Assembly: GCF_015182285.1 (NCBI RefSeq)
Contig: NZ_PRDM01000005.1
Coordinates: forward strand, 248,001 to 312,000
Direction: 5' to 3'
DNA length: 64,000 bases
DNA from: Flavobacterium hungaricum
Lineage (GTDB): Bacteria > Bacteroidota > Bacteroidia > Flavobacteriales > Flavobacteriaceae
Part shown: one piece after another, positions 40,832 to 48,353 of the stretch
Position numbering within the stretch: the stretch's first letter is position 1
How the letters are laid out: every line of letters begins with the position of its first letter
Made by a program: the position numbers and the translations under genes
The notes under the pieces: model-generated
Told to the model about the DNA's origin: nothing
The model's database searches: none
What the model saw: the letters and a program-made list of their open reading frames with translations, nothing else

Positions 40832-42421
40832 ATGAAAATCAATAAAATTAAAATACAAAACATTAAAAGTAATGCCTGGAAATCCTGGGCATTACTTCTT
40901 TTGTTGTTTCCTTTGGTTTTTACCGCACATGCACAAGACACTATAAAAGTGCAAAATCATCTTATTGATAATCAGATTAAAAATCAAATTTTTAAATACC
41001 CAATTGTTTATACAACTCCCACTATTAAAGATTTTACTTTTACTGAGGTTTCATACGAACATCAGCAAAATGAATTCGCTCGAAAACAGATTGCAAACGA
41101 AATCAATACGTATCGATTTGCAGCGCAGGGCTATTTTACCACAAAATCTAAATGGAAGTTATTTGGCGATTTAGTCATCAAAAAAATACTAGAAAAAAAT
41201 CTGGGATTTGTACTTTCTGATGATCGTGCAGAAGAGCAGGAAATTATTGCACCGCATTATTTTTACGTTCCCCGAAAAGCCGATTGGGACAATCAAGTCT
41301 ATGCGCTGAGCGGCGGTTTTTCTAAAGATATTACCAACCATTTATCTGTTGCGGTTAAAGCCAATTACGGTGCTGAAAAATTCAGCAGAACTTTAGATGC
41401 AAGATCACAAATAATCAACAGAAATTTGGGTGCAGAATTGCAGATTGGCTATCAAATTTCACAAAATCACAAAGCATTTGTTCTGGGAAGTTATGCAGAA
41501 AACCAAAAAGATTTTAATTACACATACAATAACACAAGCTTAAACTACGAAGCATATCCAGAAACCTATTTACGTTTTAATGGTGGATACGGTAGAATAT
41601 TGAATTATTTTAAATCTTCCGGATCTGGTTATCTATACCAAGATCTTGTAGATAAAATTGGATTGGGTTATACAATGAGAAACAAAAATTCAATTTTCAC
41701 GGCATTGTATTATTCTCAGAATTCCAATAATACTTTTTATACCAATTCTCTTGATTTAACTGAAAACGAAAGAATGAAGATCAAAACAAAGTCCAATCAT
41801 GCAGAATTATTTGTTTTTCATAAATGGAATAAAAAAGAAATTCAATCTACTTTACAGTTTGATCAAAGCGAAGCTCGAAATTTTGACAAACAAAGTAACG
41901 GTTACAATTACACCAATTCATTAAATAAAATAAATTGGACTACTTCAATTGCAAAAAGGACAGTTTCTAAAATTGATTATTTATTCGGTTTAAATATGTT
42001 GTATCAGCAAAATGAATATGATGATATTTTAGCTGCAGCTCATATCGAATTAAATTCGTTAAACACCGGAATATTTGGAAGTAAAGATTTCGCTTTTCAA
42101 AAAAGTAAATTGAATACAACGGTAAGTTTTAATATGTATTTCCCGCTTCCATCAAAACTAGAATATTACGACACTTCAGGCGGGACAAATGCCCGATTTT
42201 TTGATGAAGTGATTATTCACGATTACGCAGTGAATACAACCAATTATTTTGCACCGGCATTGCGATTAGAATACAGCTATCCGGTAAAAAACAATAAAAC
42301 AGTGGTTTTCTTTACGAATCTGAAAGAAAAAATCGCACTTAAAAAACAAACTGATTATCCAGTCAGCATTAATACCAATACCACCTACTGGGTTCAAATG
42401 GGTGTACAATTAAATTATTAA
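40832..42421 (+). CDS. DUF6850-type outer membrane beta-barrel protein
   Basis: A 529-aa exported protein; the signal peptide ends in FTAHAQ. The rest is rich in alternating hydrophobic strands and aromatic residues (for example AEQEIIAPHYFYVPRK and LGYTMRNKNSIFTALYYSQN) and ends in VQMGVQLNY, as in barrels. I place it in the DUF6850 group by recall of this operon order. It probably forms a second outer membrane channel or assembly partner. Function not known. Confidence 0.75.
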   Translation: MKINKIKIQNIKSNAWKSWALLLLLFPLVFTAHAQDTIKVQNHLIDNQIKNQIFKYPIVYTTPTIKDFTFTEVSYEHQQNEFARKQIANEINTYRFAAQGYFTTKSKWKLFGDLVIKKILEKNLGFVLSDDRAEEQEIIAPHYFYVPRKADWDNQVYALSGGFSKDITNHLSVAVKANYGAEKFSRTLDARSQIINRNLGAELQIGYQISQNHKAFVLGSYAENQKDFNYTYNNTSLNYEAYPETYLRFNGGYGRILNYFKSSGSGYLYQDLVDKIGLGYTMRNKNSIFTALYYSQNSNNTFYTNSLDLTENERMKIKTKSNHAELFVFHKWNKKEIQSTLQFDQSEARNFDKQSNGYNYTNSLNKINWTTSIAKRTVSKIDYLFGLNMLYQQNEYDDILAAAHIELNSLNTGIFGSKDFAFQKSKLNTTVSFNMYFPLPSKLEYYDTSGGTNARFFDEVIIHDYAVNTTNYFAPALRLEYSYPVKNNKTVVFFTNLKEKIALKKQTDYPVSINTNTTYWVQMGVQLNY

Positions 42422-42424
42422 AAA

Positions 42425-43564
42425 ATGAAATCAAGATTTATTGCTGTCATGGCAATGCTGTTTTCCCTTGCTATTCTTTCTTATACTAAGATTGAATCTA
42501 ATTTTACGATTTCAGAATTAAAAGCGCTTTACAGCAGCGGTGATTATCAAAAATGGCCAAAACCAGAAGTTGACTCGATTGTTTACGCGCAGGGTTTTGA
42601 AGACATCGGAACTTTAGGCAAACCTGAATTCCCCGAAAAGAATCCGTATACCGAAGAAAAAGCCGAATTAGGGAAAGTACTCTTCTTTGATCCTAGATTG
42701 TCCAAATCCGGACAAATATCGTGTGCCAACTGCCACGATCCTGAATTAAGCTGGGGCGACGCCAAAAGAGTTTCATACGGGGAAGGCAGACAGCAGGGAA
42801 TTAGAAATTCTCCAAGTTTAATGAACATCGCGTATTCTAAAGTTTTCTTTTGGGACGGAAGGGCGGCAACTCTAGAAGATCAGGCGAGTTTCCCGATTCA
42901 GGATACTAAAGAAATGAATTTTCACATTGACTTAGCCACAAAACGATTGAACAAAATAAAAGGTTACAAACCGTATTTTAAAAAGGCTTTTGGCAAAGAA
43001 AAACTAACGCAGCAAGAAATTCTAAAAGCAATTGCTACTTTCGAAAGAACTTTAATAAGTCCAAAAAGCAAGTTTGACAAGTTTATTGCCGGAGATTCAA
43101 CTCAGTTAACGAATAGACAAGTTGAAGGATTGCATTTATTCCGTACCAAAGCAAGATGCATCAACTGTCATAATACCGCAAATTTCACGGATAATAAATT
43201 TCATAATATTGGTTTAACCTATTACGGAAGAGAATACGAAGATTTGGGAAGATACAATGTAACTAAAAAAGCAGAAAATGTAGGCGAATTTAAAACGCAG
43301 TCTTTACGAGGCGTTTCTCAAAATGCGCCTTATATGCACAATGGTTTATTTCCAAATTTACGCGGTGTTTTAAACATGTACAACGCTGGAATGCCGCAGC
43401 CCAAAAGAAAAGAAAATCAATTAAACGATACTTTGTTTCCAACAACTTCTAAACTGATAAAAAAATTACAGTTGAATAAATCAGAGATGGATGCTTTAGA
43501 AGATTTTATTTCGAGTCTTTCAACAGGTGCTTATAAAATGCGTCCGCCTGTGATGCCGATGTGA
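42425..43564 (+). CDS. di-haem cytochrome c peroxidase
   Basis: A 379-aa periplasmic protein of the bacterial cytochrome c peroxidase/MauG family. Two haem-binding motifs are present: SCANCHDPELSWGD and RCINCHNTANFTD. NSPSLMNIAYSKVFFWDGRA and TQSLRGVSQNAPYMHNGLFP are family segments. It starts 3 bases after the DUF6850 gene. A peroxidase at the end of a receptor operon could oxidise an imported ligand or handle peroxide when metal is taken up; this is inference. Confidence 0.93.
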   Translation: MKSRFIAVMAMLFSLAILSYTKIESNFTISELKALYSSGDYQKWPKPEVDSIVYAQGFEDIGTLGKPEFPEKNPYTEEKAELGKVLFFDPRLSKSGQISCANCHDPELSWGDAKRVSYGEGRQQGIRNSPSLMNIAYSKVFFWDGRAATLEDQASFPIQDTKEMNFHIDLATKRLNKIKGYKPYFKKAFGKEKLTQQEILKAIATFERTLISPKSKFDKFIAGDSTQLTNRQVEGLHLFRTKARCINCHNTANFTDNKFHNIGLTYYGREYEDLGRYNVTKKAENVGEFKTQSLRGVSQNAPYMHNGLFPNLRGVLNMYNAGMPQPKRKENQLNDTLFPTTSKLIKKLQLNKSEMDALEDFISSLSTGAYKMRPPVMPM

Positions 43565-43808
43565 TTTTGAGTATTCAGTATTTTTAGTGGTCAGTATTCA
43601 GTTTTAGTGGTCAGTATTCAGTTTTTTAGTGATCAGTATTTTAGTGGTCAGTTTCAGGGTTGAAAATGATGACTTAGATATTTTCTAATTAGAATAAAAG
43701 AGGGTCTGGAAATTTTTTCCAGACCCTCTTTTATTTGATACTGTTCTGAATACTAAAAACTGAATACTAAAAACTGAATACTGACCACTAAAACTGATCA
43801 CTAAAAAA
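43565..43808. repeat. inverted AGTGGTCAGTATTCAG repeats around a terminator
   Basis: The left half repeats TTAGTGGTCAGTATTCAGTT, and the right half carries the reverse CTGAATACTAAAAACTGAAT and ACTGACCACTAAAACTGATC. The arms span about 43581-43637 and 43746-43810, with a strong terminator between them. The whole could extrude as a cruciform. Related motifs recur at 46.02-46.11 kb. Confidence 0.8.
43694..43733. terminator. bidirectional terminator between convergent genes
   Basis: AAAAGAGGGTCTGG and CCAGACCCTCTTTT arms around AAATTTTTT. Confidence 0.9.
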
Positions 43809-44216
43809 CTACTTCACCATAATTCCTTCAACAAACAAAATCGGCACTTCTTCCGTTTTGTTTTCGTCAAGCGAATTGGCTTTAAAAATGAATTTCTTAT
43901 CGTACAAAGTATTTCCGATAAAGAACGTCACCATAAATTCGTTATTCATCACCAAAAGGCTTTTCTCGATCATTTCGATTTTAACAACCGAAACTGCCGG
44001 CACTTCAACAAATGCGTGGCGCAGAATCGACGTTTTTTTCATTTCGCCGTCAATGGTGCCAAATGCTTTTGAAACCACCATTACACTGTCTAAATTAAAG
44101 TCGCTGTCGTTTACTAAATAAGCGTACCAGACTTTCTCCATAAAATCGTCGCTCCATTCCTGCACGGCTGCAAGAAATACATTTTCTACCTCTGGAATTA
44201 CTATATCTTTCTTCAT
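43809..44216 (-). CDS. hypothetical conserved protein next to pheS
   Basis: A 135-aa soluble protein starting MKKDIVIPEVENVFLAAVQE, with WYAYLVNDSDFNLDSVMVVS, SILRHAFVEVPAVSVVKIEM and FVEGIMVK at the end. No signal peptide, membrane segment or known motif is visible. It lies downstream of pheS with a repeat between them. As I recall, flavobacterial genomes often show this pairing, and homologues have been misnamed after pheS. Function unknown. Confidence 0.75.
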   Translation of the reverse strand: MKKDIVIPEVENVFLAAVQEWSDDFMEKVWYAYLVNDSDFNLDSVMVVSKAFGTIDGEMKKTSILRHAFVEVPAVSVVKIEMIEKSLLVMNNEFMVTFFIGNTLYDKKFIFKANSLDENKTEEVPILFVEGIMVK

Positions 44217-44296
44217 TTTTATTAAATTTTAAAAACCTTTGTCAAAGTCTGAACTTCAACAAAGGTTTGTTTTTTTGTAAAGGTATTTTATAAAGT

Positions 44297-44380
44297 AAAG
44301 CCCTAGCCCTGATGGAAGCGGCATCCTTTTGTTTTTTTCTTTAAAAAACAAAAGATACAGCGGACAGCAGGAAACAGCTC
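44297..44380. repeat. interspersed hairpin repeat (GGATAGC family), copy 2
   Basis: AGCCCTAGCCCTGATGGAAG, then GCATCCTTTTG-T6 facing A6-CAAAAGAT, then ACAGCGGACAGCAGG. It resembles the element at 14.13 kb and could serve as the pheS terminator. Confidence 0.7.
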
Positions 44381-45400
44381 CTAAATATTTGCCTTGAACT
44401 GCTCTAAGAAACGAACATCATTTTCATAAAACATACGGATATCACCAATTTGGTACAACAACATTGCGATACGCTCTACTCCCATTCCGAAAGCAAAACC
44501 GTTGAATTCGTCCGGATTGATATCACAGTTTTTCAAAACATTTGGATCTACCATTCCGCAGCCTCCAATTTCCAGCCAGCCTGTTCCTTTTGTGATTCGG
44601 TAATCGGTTTCGGTTTTTAAGCCCCAATAAATATCAATTTCGGCACTTGGTTCTGTAAACGGAAAGTAGGACGGACGAAGACGGATCTTCGATTTTCCGA
44701 ACATTTCTTTTGTAAAATAAAGCAGCGTTTGTTTTAAATCCGCAAACGAAACATCTTTGTCAATGTACAATCCTTCTACCTGATGAAAAATACAGTGTGA
44801 ACGTGACGAAATTGCTTCGTTACGAAATACACGTCCCGGAGAAATTGTACGAATCGGCGGTTTGTGATTTTCCATATAACGCACCTGAACCGATGATGTA
44901 TGCGTACGCAATAACACATCTGGATTGGTCTGAATGAAAAACGTATCCTGCATATCTCTTGCCGGATGATATTCTGGCAGGTTTAATGCGGTAAAGTTAT
45001 GCCAGTCGTCTTCGATTTCCGGACCTTCGGAAACGTTGAAACCAATATTGGCAAAAATATCAATGATTTGATTTTTAACTATAGAAATGGGGTGGCGAGA
45101 ACCAATAATTACGGGTTCTGCAGCACGCGTTAAATCTCCGAAAATACCTTTTGCTTCTTCTTTGCTTTCAAGTTCTTCCTGAATCGCTTTTACCCTTTCT
45201 TCGGCAACCGCTTTTAAGGTATTCATTACTTGCCCAAAATCTTTTTTCTGGTCGTTCGGAATATTTCTGAACTCGTTAAAAAGTTCTCTTACTAAACCTC
45301 TACTACCTAAATATTTAATACGGAATTGTTCTAAAGATTCTTTGTTTTTATCATTAAAGGCTTTGGCTTCCTCTATGTGTTGTTTTATCTTATCTATCAT
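44381..45400 (-). CDS. pheS: phenylalanyl-tRNA synthetase alpha subunit
   Basis: A 339-aa class II aminoacyl-tRNA synthetase subunit. The N-terminal coiled coil is followed by the catalytic core: HPISIVKNQIIDIFANIGF, motif 2 around PIRTISPGRVFRNEAI, and motif 3 in GFAFGMGVERIAMLLYQI. It loads phenylalanine onto tRNA(Phe) as part of an alpha2-beta2 enzyme; pheT is not in the window. Full length. Confidence 0.97.
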   Translation of the reverse strand: MIDKIKQHIEEAKAFNDKNKESLEQFRIKYLGSRGLVRELFNEFRNIPNDQKKDFGQVMNTLKAVAEERVKAIQEELESKEEAKGIFGDLTRAAEPVIIGSRHPISIVKNQIIDIFANIGFNVSEGPEIEDDWHNFTALNLPEYHPARDMQDTFFIQTNPDVLLRTHTSSVQVRYMENHKPPIRTISPGRVFRNEAISSRSHCIFHQVEGLYIDKDVSFADLKQTLLYFTKEMFGKSKIRLRPSYFPFTEPSAEIDIYWGLKTETDYRITKGTGWLEIGGCGMVDPNVLKNCDINPDEFNGFAFGMGVERIAMLLYQIGDIRMFYENDVRFLEQFKANI

Positions 45401-45422
45401 TTTCCTTCAATAATTGAGGAAA

Positions 45423-45430
45423 CAAATTTA
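45423..45430 (-). promoter_or_regulatory. -7 box of pheS
   Basis: TAAATTTG on the minus strand, matching TAnnTTTG, 22 bases before the pheS start. No -33 box at the usual spacing. Confidence 0.45.
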
Positions 45431-45487
45431 AGGAATTTGTTCCAAGTATAGTGTTATAACTTTAAAGTTTCGTTTAAATACAATTAT

Positions 45488-46015
45488 CTATTTTATGAGA
45501 CCTATTTTTGTTTCTATTTCTTTTACTCTTTCCAGCCAATAATTTATCCCTTCCTGGTTGGTGATGGTTTCTTTTTTGGATTTTGAGGAAACTCTTCCTA
45601 ATTCATACCAATTTCGCTGATAATCTTTTTCTTTTTCTTGTTTATCTGCTGGTTCAATTCTGGAACGCCAAAAATCAAGATTCTTAAGATACGAGTGCTT
45701 TAATTCCTCAAAATATTCTATCAGTTTTTCTTTTGAATTCGGAATATAGCCTGGTCCGCTGCAACCGCAGGAATAAAAGCCGATCCCAACGCTGTATAAA
45801 GTTTTAATGTGTTCCCACTTTTTAACATCCTCTTTTTTAGGCGATTCAAAATCGAGTCCCATATTGGCCATTAATGCGGCACATTGAGGACATTTCGCTT
45901 CAAAAACAGCTGCTTCTCCTCTTTTTATATCACCCATCAATCGTCTTTTAAAGGTCTTTCGACAATTAAAACAAGCATAATGAGGTTTATAAGCAGTCAT
46001 TGCGTATCTACACAT
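45488..46015 (-). CDS. zinc-ribbon-like conserved hypothetical protein
   Basis: A 175-aa protein with a likely zinc ribbon: YACFNCRKTFKRR near the N-terminus pairs with AKCPQCAALMANMGLDFESP, and FYSCGCSGPGYIP adds further cysteines. The C-terminal half is charged and helical. No enzyme motif is visible. I would expect a nucleic acid- or protein-binding role, but only by analogy to other zinc ribbons. Confidence 0.75.
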   Translation of the reverse strand: MCRYAMTAYKPHYACFNCRKTFKRRLMGDIKRGEAAVFEAKCPQCAALMANMGLDFESPKKEDVKKWEHIKTLYSVGIGFYSCGCSGPGYIPNSKEKLIEYFEELKHSYLKNLDFWRSRIEPADKQEKEKDYQRNWYELGRVSSKSKKETITNQEGINYWLERVKEIETKIGLIK

Positions 46016-46017
46016 CT

Positions 46018-46112
46018 TTTAGTAATCAGTGGTTAGGTTTTTAGTGATCAGGTTTTAGTACTCAGTTTCAGTCTGAAGTTGCAACTGAGAACACTAAATA
46101 CTGTAATCTGAT
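46018..46112. repeat. AGTGATCAG-type repeat
   Basis: AGTAATCAGTGGTTAGG, AGTGATCAGG and AGTACTCAGTTTCAG face GAACACTAAATACTG. It is related to the inverted repeats at 43.58-43.8 kb. Confidence 0.55.
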
Positions 46113-46115
46113 GCA

Positions 46116-46472
46116 CTACTCAATAAGCTTTCTTTCTAAAAAATAATTTACAATTGCTTCTTTCATCAAAACTGATTGTTCTCCGGCTTTTAACGGCGGT
46201 AATTCTTCTTTTACTTTATAATGCGGCCATCCGTCTTCATCAAAATATTCGAATTCATAAAATCCGTATGGTTCTAACAATCGACAGATTGCAATGTGCA
46301 TTAAATTCAGTTTTTCGTCTTTTTTGTATTCGCGGTGTACTTTTCCGTATTCCTGAACTCCGATCAGGTAAATTATGGCATCTAAGTCTAAATCTTCGCC
46401 TTGCGAAAATTGATTAGAAAGCAGGTCAACGAGCTTTTCCCATCGCTCTTTTAATTGTATATCTCTGGACAT
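46116..46472 (-). CDS. conserved hypothetical protein
   Basis: A 118-aa soluble protein with LKERWEKLVDLLSNQFSQGE, AIIYLIGVQEYGKVHREYKK and LEPYGFYEFEYFDEDGWPHY. It is acidic and helical, with a mostly conserved look, but I know no function for the family. It may form an operon with the zinc-ribbon gene on the same strand, about 100 bases downstream. Confidence 0.75.
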   Translation of the reverse strand: MSRDIQLKERWEKLVDLLSNQFSQGEDLDLDAIIYLIGVQEYGKVHREYKKDEKLNLMHIAICRLLEPYGFYEFEYFDEDGWPHYKVKEELPPLKAGEQSVLMKEAIVNYFLERKLIE

Positions 46473-46838
46473 TTAATTTATGATTTTAGATTTTAGATTT
46501 TAGATTCCCGATTTAAAATCTGAATCTGAAGTCTAAAATATGAATTGGCAAAGATACGCACTCTTTCTATAAAATACATATATAAGCTTTGTTGATGTTT
46601 TTTCAACACATAGAATTATAGAATTTAGCAAATGCAAAAGGCGTTTTACTTTTTTAAACAATCATAACTATGTGTGAAAGTTAGTTTTTTCAAAATATTT
46701 TTACATCAATAAAAAACTATGTTTCTATGATTTTAAAAATAAAATTCTACCAAAAAAACCTTTGTCACTTTGCTCCTTTGAACCTCTGCCCCTCAAAAAA
46801 AACAATATCTTTGCCCTTCATTAAACACCAAACCAAAC
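46473..46838. other. divergent intergenic region with repeats and cvpA promoter
   Basis: Near 46483-46548, GATTTTAGATTTTAGATTTT faces TCTGAAGTCTAAAATATGAA. At 46607-46755 there is a CACATAGAATTATAG...AAAAGGCGTTTTAC...TCTATGATTT block related to one at 60.86-60.99 kb. TATCTTTG at 46806-46813 is a likely -7 box for the CvpA gene. Confidence 0.6.
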
Positions 46839-47390
46839 ATGAGTTTTTTTGATATTATAGTTGGCGCACTTTTATGCTACAGTTTATACAAAGGCATTAA
46901 AAACGGACTTTTTGTAGAAGTAGCTTCTTTTATTTCTTTGCTTTTAGGAATTTATCTTGCTATTAAATTTTCTTCTTTAATGACAGGGATCATTTCAAAA
47001 CATGTTTCCTGGAATCCAACCAATATTCAGATTACGGCTTTTATCTTAACTTTTATTCTGGTTGTTATCGGCGTGTATTTATTGGCCAAAATGTTAACTG
47101 GAATTGCGGATTTTGCCATGCTGGGATGGATGAATAAATTAGGAGGCAGTTTTTTCAGGATTCTTAAGACTATCTTGATCTTAAGTATTTTTATCGCGTT
47201 GTTCGAAAAAATAAACTTCAATAATACTTTTGCTAAAAAAGAAACTCTGGACAATTCTATTTTTTATAATCCTGTAAAAAAAGTTGCCAGTTTTGTGTAT
47301 CCATCAATCGAAAAATGGTACGAAAGTTTTAAAAAAGAACATTCTCAAAAAACAGAAGAAAAAGAAAATTCTGAATCTGAAAAAGAATAA
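46839..47390 (+). CDS. CvpA family membrane protein
   Basis: A 183-aa inner membrane protein with four hydrophobic segments: IIVGALLCYSLYKGIKNGLF, VASFISLLLGIYLAIKFSSL, ITAFILTFILVVIGVYLLAK, and LKTILILSIFIALFEKINF. The order and the charged C-terminal tail fit CvpA, a family linked to colicin V production, envelope homeostasis and biofilm formation. The molecular role is unclear. Confidence 0.88.
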   Translation: MSFFDIIVGALLCYSLYKGIKNGLFVEVASFISLLLGIYLAIKFSSLMTGIISKHVSWNPTNIQITAFILTFILVVIGVYLLAKMLTGIADFAMLGWMNKLGGSFFRILKTILILSIFIALFEKINFNNTFAKKETLDNSIFYNPVKKVASFVYPSIEKWYESFKKEHSQKTEEKENSESEKE

Positions 47391-47400
47391 TTCGTATATC

Positions 47401-47447
47401 AAACCCGACAGGTTTATCCCGAGGCTTCGGGACTGTCGGTTTTTTTA
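47401..47447 (+). terminator. nested hairpin terminator of the CvpA gene
   Basis: Outer arms CCCGACAG / CTGTCGG with an inner CCCGAGGCTTCGGG and a T run. A related element in the opposite orientation lies at 58.70-58.74 kb. Confidence 0.8.
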
Positions 47448-47470
47448 TTAATGGAAACAAATTTATATAC

Positions 47471-47613
47471 CGCTCCGCTGGAGCTCTTCTATTTAGAACG
47501 TTCTCTATTTGCTATAAATATTTAGCTCCGCTGGAGCTGCTTTGCAAATGTGTTATCTATTCTATCGATATTTCACTTCTCCGAAGCTATAACTATTTAG
47601 CTCCGCTGGAGCT
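47471..47613. repeat. 143-bp direct repeat, left copy
   Basis: This copy begins CGCTCCGCTGGAGCTCTTCT and ends with AGCTCCGCTGGAGCT. A copy of the same 143-bp length with only a few differences lies at 48158-48300. The two bracket the tandem array. Confidence 0.85.
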
Positions 47614-47622
47614 ATTTTATCT

Positions 47623-48135
47623 GAGCCCCAGCGGGGCGAAATATTTGTAGAAATCAAATTACCAATCAAAAAAAGCTCCAGAGGAGCGACCTGTTTGTAG
47701 AAAACAAAAATGAGCCCCAGCGGGGCAAAATATTTGTAGAAATGAAATTACCAATACAAAAAAGCTCCAGCGGAGCGACCTGTATGTAGAAAACAAAAAT
47801 GAGCCCCAGCGGGGCGAAATATTTGTAGAAATGAAATTAACAATACAAAAAGCTCCAACGGAGCGACCTGTTTGTAGAAACCAAAAATGAGCCCCAGCGG
47901 GGCAAAACATTTGTAGAAATGAAATTAACAATACAAAAAGCTCCAACGGAGCGACCTGTTTGTAGAAACCAAAAATGAGCCCCAGCGGGGCAAAACATTT
48001 GTAGAATGAAATTACCAATAAAAAAAAACTCCAGCGGAGCGACCTGTTTGTAGAAAACAAAATGAGCCCCAGCGGGGCGAAATATTTGTAGAAATGAAAT
48101 TACCAATACAAAAAAGCTCCAGCGGAGCGACATCT
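47623..48135. repeat. tandem array of about 88-bp units with twin palindromes
   Basis: GAGCCCCAGCGGGGC begins at 47623, 47712, 47801, 47889, 47977 and 48064, so there are six units with periods of 87-89 bases. Each also carries an AGCTCCAGCGGAGC palindrome and the linker TTTGTAGAAATGAAATTACC. The reading frames on the minus strand change frame from unit to unit because the period is not a multiple of three, which argues against a protein. Confidence 0.9.
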
Positions 48136-48157
48136 AAATTTTACAATTACCTAATGC

Positions 48158-48300
48158 CGCTCCGCTGGAGCTCTTTTATTTAGAACGTTCTCTATTTGCT
48201 ATAACTATTTAGCTCCGCTGGAGCTGCTTTGCAAATGTGTTATCTATTCTATCGATATTTCGCTTCTCCGAAGCTATAACTATTTAGCTCCGCTGGAGCT
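48158..48300. repeat. 143-bp direct repeat, right copy
   Basis: Partner of the copy at 47471-47613. A further partial unit (GCTTTGCAAATGTGTTTTCT and on to about 48345) follows before the GH95 gene. Confidence 0.85.
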
Positions 48301-48353
48301 GCTTTGCAAATGTGTTTTCTATTCTATAGATATTTCGCTTCTTGGAAGCTTCC

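Noticed and set aside
47659-48133. Two minus-strand open frames with repeats of the type CPAGAHFWFLQTGRSVGAF
   Set aside because: They are readings of the 88-bp noncoding array. The peptide repeats come from different frames of the same unit.
47623-48135. CRISPR array
   Set aside because: Units are tandem with nearly identical linkers and no unique spacers, and there are no cas genes.
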